From positions 21,109,001 to 21,173,000 of the forward strand of contig NC_058498.1 in assembly GCF_020382885.2 (NCBI RefSeq): DNA of 64,000 nt, written 5' to 3'. The notes below the pieces were generated by a model that saw nothing but the letters and a program-made list of their open reading frames with translations, was not told where the DNA came from and did not search any database. Source of the stretch: Scatophagus argus (lineage: Eukaryota; Chordata; Actinopteri; Scatophagidae). Positions 25,371 through 38,600 of the stretch are shown here, piece after piece (the first letter of the stretch is position 1; every line of letters starts with the position of its first letter). The position numbers and the translations under genes are program-made.

Positions 25371-25640
25371 GAGTGAAGGTCAGCCGGCTCACTGCCGTCT
25401 TGAAAAGAGCTGGGGACGGGGCCAGTAGCTCTCCGTGCTGTTTGTTTATGGCTACTGCTCTCTCGGGGCACGGGGCCAAACATGGCAGCGCGACACAGCT
25501 GTCCCCTGAGCCTGTGGACGGTGGAGAGACACACGCCTGCAGAGGCCTCCCGCCCTCAGAGACCCACTGTCCCTGTGGTGGAAGCTCTTCCTGAGCAGAG
25601 AGGGACAGCGGGATATATTGTCCCGCTCTGTCCTCTAGTC
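25371..25640. other. isolated GC- and CpG-rich island
   Basis: About 270 bp with roughly a dozen CpGs and much higher GC than the flanks. Open frames run on both strands (103 codons minus, 73 plus), as is common in GC-rich DNA, but none looks like a known protein. Near 25600-25637 an imperfect inverted repeat pairs GGACAG.CGGGA with TCCCGCTCTGTCC. It could be a conserved non-coding element, an orphan promoter or an unrecognised exon. Confidence 0.4.
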
Positions 25641-27811
25641 CCTCCAACACGTTTCAGTACAGCTGGATGAAAAACGATTCTTTCAAAACAATATGCACTC
25701 TGGCTGTAATTAGAGTATAGCCACAAAGCTATTAAAGTATCCTTGCTGAAATCACTTTTGGAATTTGTAGTCAGAAACCATATAATTAAGAGTTAAGTAT
25801 ACATTTATGGCAACAAAGCCCCAGAGAGAAAAAAAAAAAGAGATTTCACTTCTGATGAAAACCTGCTACTGTTGAGAACAGAATACAAGACATTTGTATA
25901 TACTTATTTTGTAAAAAAAACATTTGTGGTTGTGAATCTATATTTACATATTACAAAGGACATTACATGAAAGATATAAGCATTCACCTGCTGGATGACT
26001 CAGTAGCAGAGAGACAAATAAAGAAAATTTTCTCTAAAATAAAACAAGACTAAGTCTGCAGTTTTGTCAAACATTGTGTACATTGGTCTGTGGCCCAAGG
26101 GTCTGCAGTCATGCTAGCAGCTCTGTGAAGCTGTACCATAGATAATAATACAAAATTAATAATAATAGAAGTGAAAGTTAGTGCCCGTAAACCTGCATTT
26201 TTCCTAATGGCCATCAGGGGGGCGGCTCCACTGGTTGCATAAAAAAGTCGGATTATATGGTGGATGAGAAAACAATCCTGTTTCTCGCTTGATTTATTAT
26301 CTCTGTCAAGAGTTTCCTATTTAGTGTATGATCTAAATCACTAGTTTCAATTCTCCAATACAGCATAATACAGCATGATGCTCATTTTGTGAATTATGGT
26401 CACAACAGTAAAATAGGAAATAAACCAAGGATTGTCCAAATATGATCACTTCTGCCTCCAAAAAACAAAAGACGGCAGCAGCCATAATGATACACTCAAG
26501 GAGTTAAAATGGCTGTTAAATATTGGCATGTTATCATTTCCTAATAAGCATTAAACACAACATACAGTTGAGGCTGTTACTGTAGGTGAGTTGGTCCATA
26601 GTTAATTGTTCTATACGGTGGTTGTCATAATACACTACAGACCAGCCACTGAACATGATGAGATAAACCAAAGCATTTGTGTTAATTATGGAACTTGAAA
26701 ATGATTAACATCAAGAACACACACTGTAAACATCTTCAATCAAGCTCCAATCATCTCTGAATAAAGACTAGAGCGTGTGATGTTTCTTTACAGGCACGTC
26801 TTTCTCTCTCGTGCAGTTAATGCCTGAGTTCATTAGCTGTGATCCAGTGAGGCTTCTGTGCTGCCAGAGCTAAGAATGAGACAAATAACAGCTTCTCACA
26901 ATATGAGGCTACTGCACTCAAGCTGAAAAAATCTGAAATTAATCTCATTTCTCCAAAACAAGTTTGTTTACTGCTCAGAAAGCAAATCTAGCCTAACTTG
27001 CTGCTGGTTCTAATATTTCAAAAGATTTTTTGAAATGTACAAAGACAAGCCAAACTAAACAGCAAACATGTTAGATACATGGCTGCAGACAGTTTGACTT
27101 GACCTGTAATAGCAGGTTAAGTGATTAATATGACATGAATTAAAAGATGTAAACAGAGACGTTGTTTGTGTTATTAGTTGCACCTGTGCTTTTCCTGTGA
27201 ATTGACAATCCTGTTTTAATAGGATTACTTTATCCCATAATGGAATGCAGTGACAATGTAATTTGCATTCCACCACCTTGGACCACACAGTCGCACCCAC
27301 AGAAAATTACAGGGGTGGCTAGATGGGGCAGCTGAACCTCGTGGGGTGACACACTAAAACCAAAAGCCGTAAGTGAATTTCAGGAATTCCATTGTAGTTC
27401 CCATAGAGACTGGATGAAAACTAAGCCAGTGTGAGAGTTCAGGAATCACAATACTGACATGTTTTAGTCTTACTAATGATCTGTTGTGCATAGACTAATA
27501 CTGGTACAGTTAACATTTCAAGTTCCACAACAATCCTGTTTTATGTCTCTGTATATGCATGTGTGTGGTGAATCGTTGTTCTTTGTTCTTCAGGTAGATT
27601 AGGTGTTATGCCTATGCAGCTTTTGAGGGGGGGCAGTGGGGTTTGAGGTGGGGGCATCTGAACATTGAACATCTGAACATAAACATTATACCTGCATGCT
27701 AGCATAGTCAGTGTTTAGCTCAAAGCACTGATGTGCCTAAGTACAGGAAGTTACTTTTATGATGCATGGCCTAACTGCAAAGGCATCATGATCTAAATCT
27801 TGGTTTTAGAA
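25641..27811. other. intergenic, nothing recognised
   Basis: AT-rich; no gene or named repeat can be supported. Confidence 0.5.
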
Positions 27812-28446
27812 GAAGAAGAATCAGCTTTATTGGCAGTATATATATTTTTTACATACACACACTGAACTTGTCTTCTGCATTTATCCCATCCTTAGTTGAA
27901 CACACATGCAACACCCAGCAAATTACATGCAATGAAACACACACAGGAGCAGTGGGCAGCATCAAGCGCCCGGGGAGCAAATTGGGGGTTAAGTGCCTTG
28001 CTCAAGGGCACATCAGCCAGCTAATGGAGGGGGGAGCATTTGTCAGATTAATCACTCCAACACGGGCGGCACGGTGGTGCAGTGGTTAGCACTGTCCCAG
28101 GGTTCCAGGTTCTTCTATGTGGAGTTTGCATGTTCTCCCTGTGCCTGCGTGGGTTTTCTTCCTCCCACAATACCAAAAACATGCACATTAGATTAACTGG
28201 CTGCTCTATATTGCCCCTAGGTGTGAGTGTGAGAGTGTGTGGTTGTCTGTCTTTGTGTGTTGGCCCTGTGATTGACTGGCGACCAGTCCAGGGTGAACCC
28301 CGCCTCTCGCCCGTAGTCAGCTGGGATAGGCTCCAGCTCCCCCGCGACCCTGACGGATAAGCGGTATAGAAAATGGATGGATGGATCACTCCAACACACT
28401 CGAACCGGAGACCCTCTGATCACAAGCCGCTTCTCCAACCTCTAGG
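27812..28446 (+). repeat. older dispersed teleost repeat interrupted by a SINE
   Basis: The outer repeat begins AGAAGAAGAATCAGCTTTAT, passes through GTTGAACACACATGCAACAC, GGAGCAGTGGGCAGCAT and GTGCCTTGCTCAAGGGCACA, and ends AACCTCTAGGCCAGGGC. This is a repeat that I recognise as common in fish, but I cannot name its class. The SINE at 28064-28384 splits it, so the outer repeat is the older of the two. Confidence 0.65.
28064..28384 (+). mobile_element. tRNA-like SINE with perfect 13-bp target duplication
   Basis: A 321-bp element from GGGCGGCACGGTGGTGCAGT to the tail ATGGATGGATGG. It is bounded on both sides by ATCACTCCAACAC (28051-28063 and 28385-28397), an exact 13-bp target-site duplication, which fixes both ends. 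An A-box-like TGGTGCAGTGGTTAGC is present, but the expected B-box region (GGTTCCAGGTTC) is disrupted and looks internally deleted. The copy at 4744-5092 is the same family. Confidence 0.85.
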
Positions 28447-31400
28447 CCAGGGCTTTTCATACTTAAAACCTTTCATACTTTAGGTTCACTATGAAAAAAA
28501 AGTCATTAAATTTTTTTTTAAAATTATCTCACAATATCTTTGCTATTGACTGACCCACTGACGTCGCTCACAGCAGGGATATACTGGAGTAAGAAACTAA
28601 TACTTATACTGAGTGGAAAACCAGTGTTGCTACTTGAGCTTTCAATATTAAATCATATGTTTTCTAATTATTCCTGACAGTTATACCCACTTCAGTGCTT
28701 ATATTAAATTATATCAACATGCTGTTAAAATATTTACCTGCCAAATCAAATTGCTCACCATGAAATGAGATGTGAGGAAATGCAAATAATTTGAAGCACA
28801 TTGTCACTCCTTCAGTGACATTAAATCAGGCACAGTGATGATTTTTTGATCTTTGCAGCTGGTCACTTTCCTAACACACTGTTTTGATTCAAGAAACCCG
28901 TGAAGAAGTGAGATGCTATGTTTGGATATGGACAGGGAAAGCCCAAGAGAGTGAGCACCATGGGGTGAGACCCTGACCCAGCCCCCGGGGCTGCACAGAT
29001 AGCTTGTTTATTTTAGGGAGCCTCTGCCCGCTCACACTGTTCTCACTTGAGGACAAAAACAGCTGCCTCGTTTCATGTCAGACAACAAGGGGCTCTGTGC
29101 AGGGCAGACCCACCACAACTCAGTTTGACCAACTCTTTACTACCAAGCTGTGCCACTTTTTCAAGAAGATCTGACTTTACAGGGTGAATTCTTAGTACAT
29201 GTACACAACAGAGAACATGAAACTGATGGAGGCAACATTGCTTCGATGGAGGTCGATTAAATCCAGATATTTTCCCTTTGATTTCTGCCTCCAGCACAAC
29301 TGAGGTGAATGGAATATTGCATGTACTAGTTATAGTTAAATAAAATATATCATTTGAAAAATTCGTGTGACCCTTTCTCATGAATTTTAATTAGGGACTA
29401 TTGCTGTGGAAAATCAAAACCTTTGTCCACAACTACCATATCTGCATGACAAGTTACAATGGGTAAGTAAGAACATATGTTTTATTTGCAATTTTTGGTT
29501 AACCATCCCCTTCAAGATCAAATTTTGGCTTCTAATAAGATTTAATTGGCTTTGTTCACGTTAAATCAAGACTATGAAAGTTTTGCAGGAAAACTATAAT
29601 GGTCACAGGGTAATGACACAGTGATTTTTTTCCATTTTGTATGATTCTCTTGAGACATTTGCTTTGAAGTTGTCCTTAGGGGATCTCACTAGGGGATGGG
29701 ACCACACAAAGGAAACCTCAAACAAGTCTCCTGATGAGCTACAGTGTATTTACTTCTTGCTTTGCTTTTGTGATAAAACTATTTTATGTAGTATCCTAAA
29801 TGTAGTGTAACAGTAAGCACAGTCAAAAAAGGTACCAACTCAGTAATGTAATTTGCACCCTTTGCTAACATTAGCCACTCTAAGCCACTGGTCATACCCA
29901 GTCCCCCTCAAGGGGCCTCAGACTTTGAAGCCAATATACCATAGTGGTCAAACTGTGCAATTACAATGTCACATGGTGAACACTGGCCCAAAAATACTTA
30001 TACGCTTATATACGCTTGCATTGTGAAAGAAAAGGCTATAAAACAGTGGACATGGTTCTGAGCATCACAATCCCAGACCAAAAAATAAATCTGATCCATT
30101 TGAGCCAATAACATTTGGACAGTCTAGAAGAGTTGCATGATTAAATCATTATATACCCACTCAGGTTGCTGGACTAAATGAGAAGTTATCGGGCTTGGGT
30201 GGTGGTAGTCTCTGGTGCACATGCACAGTGTGAGTACTATGCGAAAGATCTGGGTAATTCTATTGAATTATGACTTATATAAACTTCATATAAGCAAAAA
30301 CCCTCAGTGTGTTGAACTGAGCAAGAGTATGCTTAATTGCTCATGAGCTTTTCAGTTCAAATGAATGATTGTGAATGCAATTTCCTGATTCAAAAGTTAC
30401 ATAATCTCACTTTAATGGCTGAGATGACCACCAATATGAGTTTGCGTATTAAACTTTATCACTGCATCAGAAAGCTCACAGCATACCTCAGCCTGACCTG
30501 CTGCACATGTGGCAGCATGTGCAGCACAGCCTGTACAGTATTTATCCATATAATACTGAGGCTGTTGTCCAAGAGAGGGTTCAAGACAAAAAGAAACATG
30601 TGGCAACCCACTGCTTGCTGGGAAAAGCACAAACCCTTTCATGTGTGAGTTACGACCACCCCATCGGGACTTTTTTCTTTCTTTCTTCTTTTTTTGAATA
30701 AAAAAATAAATATATATACATATTTCTAATGCTATAAACGTAATACGTTCACACATTTTAAAATGTTCTAATACTGTTGCAAAAACACTGAACCTTACTC
30801 CTGACTCCTTAGACTCCTCCTTCTCTGTGCTTATCAGCTCCCTCATTCAGCTCCTCACTCTTGTAAAAAGTAGCGTTGGTTCCTCTCTAAATACTTTGTT
30901 TTGGATGTACTAACTTGTGCATTAGTTCACAATGGCTATTTCTGTGAAAATAGGCGAATGAGCCATAGCACAAAGTCACAAGATATTGCATGCAGATGTT
31001 CTTGATTTTGCTACACTTGAGTTCTACATAATATAAATCCACCACCTGTTACTCACATAATGAAACTAATCTGAACAAAATATTGCTTTTGTTACAAAAA
31101 AGATCAGATTACATTCTAATAACATAAATGCATTGATTTACAGCCAAAAAAGTCCCAGTAATAAACGTCGTGTGACATCATGTTGGCACGATAACATACA
31201 GTAATAAGCTCCCCCCAACATCAAATCAGTGCTTGGATTTTTTTAGCTAAGTATTACTCCTTAGTTGTTACTTGATGCTAAATACTAAATGCACTAAACA
31301 CTAAATGCTGTTTACCTACAAAAGTCTCCTGCTATGGAAAGATTGGCAAGATATCTCTGAGGCCTTCTGTCATCTTAGATTTGAGAAATTTGTGTTACTT

Positions 31401-33211
31401 ATGACAGCTGCCAGTGGGTGGCAGTATAACAGATGACGCACTAACATCCACTGTGGTGACCGCCTTGCTTTTTGATAGTGTGAGATGCTTCCTTTGCCAT
31501 GAATTTTGCTTTTCTCCTGCAGATAAAAGACTTATGTGGTCACAAATTGGACATCATTTTTGAGTGTTTATCTGAGACGACTGAATCTGTACACTATAGC
31601 ATTTGTGTGGGAATAAACATGACCAGTAAGATGATGGGAATCCTCTCCTTCCCAAGTGAAACCGTTCCCAGTTACTGGCTGTTGGGAAAGATTCTTTGCA
31701 TTGAGGACTCAGGAGGGAGCTCTGCTCTTGTGTTTACACAGTCAACTCGTGCTCGTCCTGTGATCACAAAATGATGGTGTCAGATAATAGAGGCTGGTTG
31801 AGATTTAAAGTTAAGAACAACAGCTTACTCACCTTTTCCCCTCTGGGTCTGTGGAGCAAAAAGTTTGGGATTTGATTTGGGAAGGCAGCCAAAGCATTGT
31901 GGGAACAAGAAGAGTAAGGTGAGCTCAGTGACCTACTGGTTCCCAGCCTTCGCTCTGGCTTTCTCACTTTCTCTGCTCGCAGCGCACCTCCAGACAAAAG
32001 CATCATTATTGCTCTTGGATTCTTAACTGGTGAATTCTTGGTAGTGAAACAGCACAGAATAAGTTGGATGGTTTATAGTCTGTGATGGAGTTGAATGGAT
32101 CCATGACAATTAAACAGGGTGCTTCCAGTCATTCGGGTTCTTAGCAGGAAATGTTACACCGCAATATTTCCAACCACCCTTTCTCTCTCTCATTAACCAT
32201 GATGAACTTTGTGCTGCATTTCCTGGAAGCCTGAGAATTAAACAAAGTGTTCCACAGAGAGCAAAGCTTTTGTTTTTTTGAAGCTGTCAGACGTGGATCT
32301 GTGATTTTACTGGATCTCCCTGCAGGTGAAAGGTCAAGGCTGTGAGTGTAAAAGATGGAGCTTGTCAGCATGTTAATCGGTCTGTTGGCCAGAGGCCCAA
32401 GCAGAGAGAAGAGCAGCTCTGAACAGTATTGTGTTACACAAAACAGGCTCTTCTCACACCATCAAGCATGTGTTCATGTCTTAGTTGTGTGGAACCCAAC
32501 AGTGACTCGGAGTGTAGATACACTCCCAGAGTTTCTCAGGATATAGAAAATTCACCATTAAGTACAGAAGAGTGCTTACATGTTGGTATTTTTGATATGG
32601 AAATTTTTTCCATGCATTTCTCATTAATTGGGTACACTTACACAGTATGTAAATGTAAGCTAATAGGGTCAAATCTGTAAATCACAATGAGTACTTTTTT
32701 TTGTCTGGCTTGATATGTGCTGGAACTTTTAGAAGACAAGTCAAATCACTGAGAGTTAATACTATTCAGTCCATGAAAACATAAAGTATCATGGCTGCAG
32801 TGGTGATGTGACCAGTGTTATCTCAGCTTATTTCAGGAGTGTGGTCTCTTTTATATAAAACGTTACAGATCAGGGTAATGGGGACTGGGAGACCAGGTAT
32901 GGTAAAAGTTTAATGAATGGTGCAACATGATGCATTATGGGAAGTGTAAAATTATATTGACACACAATGGAGACAAAGCTGGAATTATGTTTCACAGATG
33001 ATACATGTTAACTTCTCTGCCAAGTTATCTGAGCAACACCGTGTTCGTTGGCTGACGTACAGCCTGGAGAAACATAATTCCAGGATAAAGTGGCGGCGTC
33101 TCGCATTCTGCTGCATACAGTTGTTTGCTATGGGTTTCTTGCAAGTCCCCCCTTGTGATTGAATACAAAACAACCAGTTAACATTAATACCTGTCTAGTT
33201 AGTTGGCAGAA
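28447..33211. other. intergenic desert
   Basis: No gene recognised. Frames of up to 144 codons (30412-30846) are low in complexity or cross A-rich tracts. One CTCF-like motif at 31411-31424 is listed separately. Confidence 0.5.
31411..31424 (+). promoter_or_regulatory. CTCF-like motif
   Basis: CCAGTGGGTGGCAG differs from the CTCF core CCASYAGRKGGCRS at one position (G for A in the sixth base). Binding is inferred only from the motif. Confidence 0.3.
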
Positions 33212-33320
33212 AGTATGGAGCAACACTTAGTGAGCTTAGCTTAGCATAAAAACTGGGAACTAATAGCCTGACTATCCAAAGTAGTAAAGTCCGCCTGCCA
33301 GCATCTGGCCTCAAAACAGT
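33212..33320 (+). repeat. fragment of a dispersed teleost repeat (TTAGCTTAGCATAAA type)
   Basis: GCAACACTTAGTGAGCTTAG, then CTTAGCATAAAAACTGGGAA, ACTATCCAAAG and GTCCGCCTGCCAGCA match a repeat I know from many fish genomes. The class is not known to me. Confidence 0.5.
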
Positions 33321-35259
33321 TAGTTCAAAATGTCTGTCAGTCCATTGTTTTGCAGTGAAACATACCATTCTTTGATTCTGTACATTCAGGTTGCTTTCTG
33401 CTTTGGCATAACTTTACTTGGTCTGGTATGACTAGTATCTTATGTTGGCTAATGTTACCAAAGTTTAGATGCTGCTATAAAGTCAAGTCAAACTTCACTT
33501 TTTATCCAAAACAACTTAACAATAAGTGCATTTTAAAGAAAAACTGTCCTACCAATCATCAATCAATTTGTTGTAAAAACCAATAAATGTCTGTTGCTCT
33601 TAGCCAGTCAAACAACAATGCACTGAAGGATAAGCAAAAATTGTGACATAAGCAGAATTGTGATTGGGAGCTCTTACATCATCATCCTCCACTCAGTGCC
33701 TCTACATTGCAAAGCTCAGTTTCCTTGACAAATGGTGCTGATTGCCAGTGTCCTCCATGTCAATTCAGCAGTGCCTGAATCACACTACTGGTAAAGATTT
33801 AAAATACTGAATTATGTTCATCTTAGTTTCTGGATAGAACAGTGAGTTTTCATCTCACAGGTGTGCCTGCATCTTCCCTGCCTGTCTCTGGCATATTTAC
33901 AGCTGGCATTGAGACTCTCCTCAGGCAGTGAGTAATGGAAAAGTACTCCAGTGCCAGAAGAGCCATAGCAAGCCTTCTATTACTGTCTGGCCTTGGACAC
34001 AGCAAGAGCAAGACAATGAAAGATAAGGCTGTCTCCATTTGCTTGGTTCCCCAGCTGTGTTTGTCCTTTGACAGTCAGACACTTTTATCTTGCCCTGGAG
34101 TCTGGGTCAGACACAAGATCTTTCTGACCGCCCTTAAGCTACAATTCAGAACCATTGGTGTAACAGGAGTAGATTAATCTAGACCTCAAAGACCTCAAAT
34201 CAAGATTACAAACCTACTGTAGACCTCAGATCTTTAAACAGTCTTCCATGCACAATGTACATGTGTTAATATGGTGGGCAGAGGTGTAATTTTGCCTAAC
34301 TTAGTTTAGTTAAGATAGAAGTTTGACAGTTTGGGAAATACACAAATTTACTTTACTTTAATGGGTAGATTAAGACCACTACCACTTATATATCTATCAA
34401 TTTAAGGCTTGGCATAAAGATGGTCTCTGTTTCGTAGGTGCACGTGCACAAAACTGTATATAGTGTATAAACACCATTCAACAGGATTTTATAGTGCATT
34501 CATGTTATGTTGGAATAATCACAAAATTAATTCCCAAATGGGAAAATTCAAGTGAACGCCACCTCTATTTGGAACAACAACTTGGAAAGACAACAAATAT
34601 TTTGTTACTAAACTTGCTGACACTGATGTGACAAAGGCATATGCAGAAACATGGTGGGCAAGTACTAATTTAAGTGAATAGCTGAGTGATGGTATGATGT
34701 TTTTATTAATTCATTCATTTTATTAATTTTTTTGCTCACATATAATTTGTAATATGATTCAGGCTGTAACCTTTAGCTGCTGTCCACACAGAGTGACCTA
34801 AATTAGTCGGAAAATTTACTTAGTGCTCTTTTTTTTTTTTGTAGCTTCCATGTTGTTTCCACATTATAACTAAATCCTCATGAGCAAACTGAGTTGGAAC
34901 AATGACTTCTCACTTGGAAGTGGGACCATCCGAGGAGCACAAGAATGCACTTATTTGCCTGTTTCTTGGCAGTTACCAGACAACAAGCAGAGACTCGAGG
35001 AAGTTACAGAATGTGATGCCATTTACCACTTGGCATCTTGAGTAATGAAGTGAATGGCACTGTGGCAAATAATGTTCAGTGGTTTAGGAACAGTTGCAGC
35101 AGTGAGCGTTCAGGACAGTGTCATGATACACTGAAGATTAGAGAGTATACTGTATTTTACATTTTTTATATATATGTTTTTGAATTTCATTTCATTTCAT
35201 TACATGGTATGACAATTTGAATTTCTTCATGCTTTGGAGAAAGCTAACAAATTCTATTT
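33321..35259. other. intergenic, nothing recognised
   Basis: No supportable gene, RNA or repeat. Confidence 0.5.
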
Positions 35260-35460
35260 TAATAAAACTTTATTTATATATAACTCTTATATAACATTTA
35301 TAAAACAAAACAAAAAAGGGATGGTTTGGATTAGTTCTGATGGCACAAGATGGTATCATCAGTATAAAAATTGACATTGAGGTTCTGGAAAATAAATATT
35401 CAGCATAGAGTAAATAGCAGGAGGCCTTGATTCTTGTGGAACACCTTTATCAAGCATCCA
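35260..35460 (-). mobile_element. decayed LINE reverse-transcriptase relic
   Basis: Reading the minus strand, a degenerate reverse-transcriptase core is visible: KGVPQES (motif B, normally GVPQGS) near 35430, then about 28 codons later FYTDDTILC (motif C, normally YADD) near 35355-35375. The plus strand just to the left has AACTTTATTTATATATAACT, resembling a LINE 3' end. The spacing of the two boxes is that of a real reverse transcriptase. The copy is short and non-functional; the clade is uncertain. Confidence 0.45.
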
Positions 35461-35496
35461 AGAACTTGATTTTAAACAATCTGCAACAACAGTCTG

Positions 35497-35521
35497 AACT
35501 CTACCCTCGGGATCAATAAAG

Positions 35522-35590
<69 letters not shown>

Positions 35591-35618
35591 GTCTATCTGT
35601 CTATCTATCTATCTATCT
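35497..35618 (+). repeat. LINE-type 3' tail with (TATC)n microsatellite
   Basis: CTCGGGATCAATAAAGTATC leads straight into about 24 TATC units (35522-35618) with a few GTC variants near 35590-35602. The GGGATCAATAAAGTATCTATC junction is the usual 3' end of a fish non-LTR retrotransposon whose tail has expanded into a microsatellite. Confidence 0.75.
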
Positions 35619-38600
35619 CATCTAGAAACCTTCGATTTTGACCAACTGTAGCAGAATCATAAAAACCAATGGAAAGCAACAGTTTCAAACATCTTGGACA
35701 GACCAAGTTAAATAACATTTGTCTTGCTTAACTTGTCTTAAGCTTTAGTGCAGTGGCTGAAGAGTATTATTATCCAGCAGTAAGTAGTAATTCCAAGATT
35801 TTGGATAGACAGGAAAACTTAGCTATAGGCCAAACTATGGTATATATTCCTGATCAAATTTTTATTACAGGACACTTAAGGTAATCTCAAATTCAACAAT
35901 GACTTGGAGGTTTTGATCACTTTATATAAAGGGCAATAATTTAATGTCGTTTTTGCGTGTACAGTCAATGCTGGCTTCAGCTGAGAGTGGAAAAAGATTC
36001 AACAGCAAATATACAACAAAACTCCAAATAGTCACCCATGCGGGTAATAGGGGCACTGATCAGTAATATTTCTCTGCTCTACAATGCCAGAGGCTATGCA
36101 TACTGTCTCATTTCAAGGTTAGAGAGGAGAGGAGAACATTAGCGTGATCCATTTTGTCTGTGCACCACGTGAGGTGCATTACACACCACAGATGTTTAAA
36201 AGAAAACATTAAAGTTTATCTTTGTTATAAAATAGCCAGTCTGGACAAGTGCATCTTTGAGCAAATGATGAAACAAATTATAGTAGTAGACAGTTATGCC
36301 ACTTGTGCAAAGAGACCAGCAGGCTTTCAACTTTGAGTGGACAATAAAGGCACAGAAGTATATAAACTGCTATTGCAAGAAGCTTCTTTGGGATCATTTT
36401 CACTGTGAAATCATCAAAGTGATGAGGACATCAAAGTGAGTAATCAACTACAGCTAAAGAGGACAGCCCATAAAAACATATATAGATATGTGGCAGCTAT
36501 GAATGTGAACGCACCCAGAAAAATAAAAAGTCCAGGGCTGAGTGGGAAATCAAATGTGTGAATCAAAAAACATTTATCTGCAAAATGTATATTTCCAAAA
36601 ATGTCAAACTACTCCTTTAAGCTTTCAACTTTAATTATAGCTGAACTCAGAGTGCCTTGGATTTTCCTCTTCTCTGCAGGTGCCAGAAGAGCACATCTTT
36701 AAGCTCTCTCTTTAAGATCGTGTTGTTTGGGGGTTTTTTTGCCTGCCTGTGACATAAACCAGCCTTCCTGTTTTGAGTCATGAATGCATTTGTCTTTGTA
36801 ACAGAAAGTCTGCACAAAACCCAACAGCACCTCACCTTTCGAGAAGAGGAAATGAACAGTGGAGCAAATACCTCACTAGAGGAAGTGATGAGGTATACAG
36901 AGAAGCTACAGTATCAAGCTGAGTAGCGAGCAGAAGTGGCTTTGTTTTAAAGATTTCTGAATGTGAGGGCATCACAAGTTAGATTTAACATCTAAATTAA
37001 CTTTTGATGGGCTATTAAACCAAATGATGGCTGTAAGCAGCGACCAAATATCCTCAGCTGACACAGAAACACAATGACGGGTTGTAAATAAACTCTTTCC
37101 CAGCATTCATATAAACACTCAGCAACACGTGCTGAGGTGTCTGCCAACAGCAACTGAGAATAAACATATTCTTTTTCTGTCTCACAGGAGGGCAACTAAA
37201 TACATCAAATCAGCTCTGTATGGGAAGTTAAATAAGTTGAGAATAACAAAAGACCTGAAATAATCTAGTCCAAGATTGTTTTGTTTTTCTGTCTTTGTAT
37301 GTGCAACGAAGAGGCTTAACTTGTTTTTTTGGCAGCTGAGCGTGAAACGTGAGTTACAGGTCCACTCTTTGTGTGTGCTGTGGGTAGGTCAGGGGTTTGT
37401 GTCTGCAAAGGCAGATCTGAAACAGCTGAACAGAACAGCAAGAGACATTGGCTGAAAGGGCATTACAGCAAGGATGAATATGTATCTCGATGATTGCACT
37501 GGAGTGTCTGTTTACTCATATTCCAGCTCTGAGAATATTTTGTTTCATTACCAGGTAACAGAAATAACAGTAACACATGAACCATCGCTGTAATTCGCCC
37601 TTGGTCCAGACATCGCAACTCCGAATGCTGGAATGCAGTGGTGAGACATGCTACTGACCGGTGTTTGATGTCAGGTTTGGTATGTGACACATGGATGAGC
37701 AACAAATGATGTGTCGCACCTCCCCTCTGGGAGCAATTCAGAAAAAACAGAGAAGAGGTATTCAGACAGACAGTTATTCAAGGGTTGCAGTGCCACACTA
37801 CAGCCAGTCAGTGCATTACGGAGGATATTACAACAGATGATTGAAATAGAGTGTTTTTTTTCCAGTCCATCTGTGAGTGTCTGTGTGTGGTTAAGACATG
37901 GAAGGTCAGCCGAAGTATCACACTTATTTCCTTAGTTTTCTTGATGTAAATGCAACCTAAAACTGACAATAAAGGTTTCACAATTTTGAGCCAATTCTGA
38001 AGCTTATTTTTGTTTCTGTTTTTTATGACTTAAATACCTTTTACTCTGGTGGACACACAAAATAGGCACCTTGGGCTCTGAGACATTGTGATGGACAATT
38101 GTTTTTGCAAGCATGACTATATGGTGGCAATGTTACTATCTAGGAATGGTGATATCGGACCACTTTGGTCCAGACTTAAGTAATTTCACTACTGGTTAAA
38201 ATGAAATTTGGTACAGACTTTGGACTTTCATGTGCCTTCATATATCTAACTCGTCCAGTGTGCCTCAGTTGTTTGTGTTTAGGGCTCATAAGAAAGTGTT
38301 AAAACCTGAGATGGAGCTAAGCACGCTAAATATCTGCATGTTAACACTGTCACTGTGACAAAGCTCAGTAAGGTTGTGTACAGCCTCACAGAGCTGCCAT
38401 CTTGGCTGTAGACTCTTGTTCTAGAGTAAATGATACATCACTCATTTGAAAGTATATCTGACAAATGAATAGATAATGAAAGCAATCACATGCATAAGCT
38501 ACTGGAGTCTTGTAGGGAGTTAATTCACAAAACATCCGTACTGGGTAGATTTAAATAACAATGAAGACAGACTCCTGTGTTGGTATTTGCCCTACAGAGA

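Noticed and set aside
26205..26230. CTCF-like CCATCAGGGGGGCGG
   Set aside because: One extra G shifts the core, and another position mismatches; too weak to list.
30412..30846. 144-codon minus-strand frame
   Set aside because: It crosses a T/A-rich tract that gives a run of lysines; no homology recognised.
35522..35618. Regular tandem array that might suggest a CRISPR
   Set aside because: It is a 4-bp TATC microsatellite without spacers, in a vertebrate genome.
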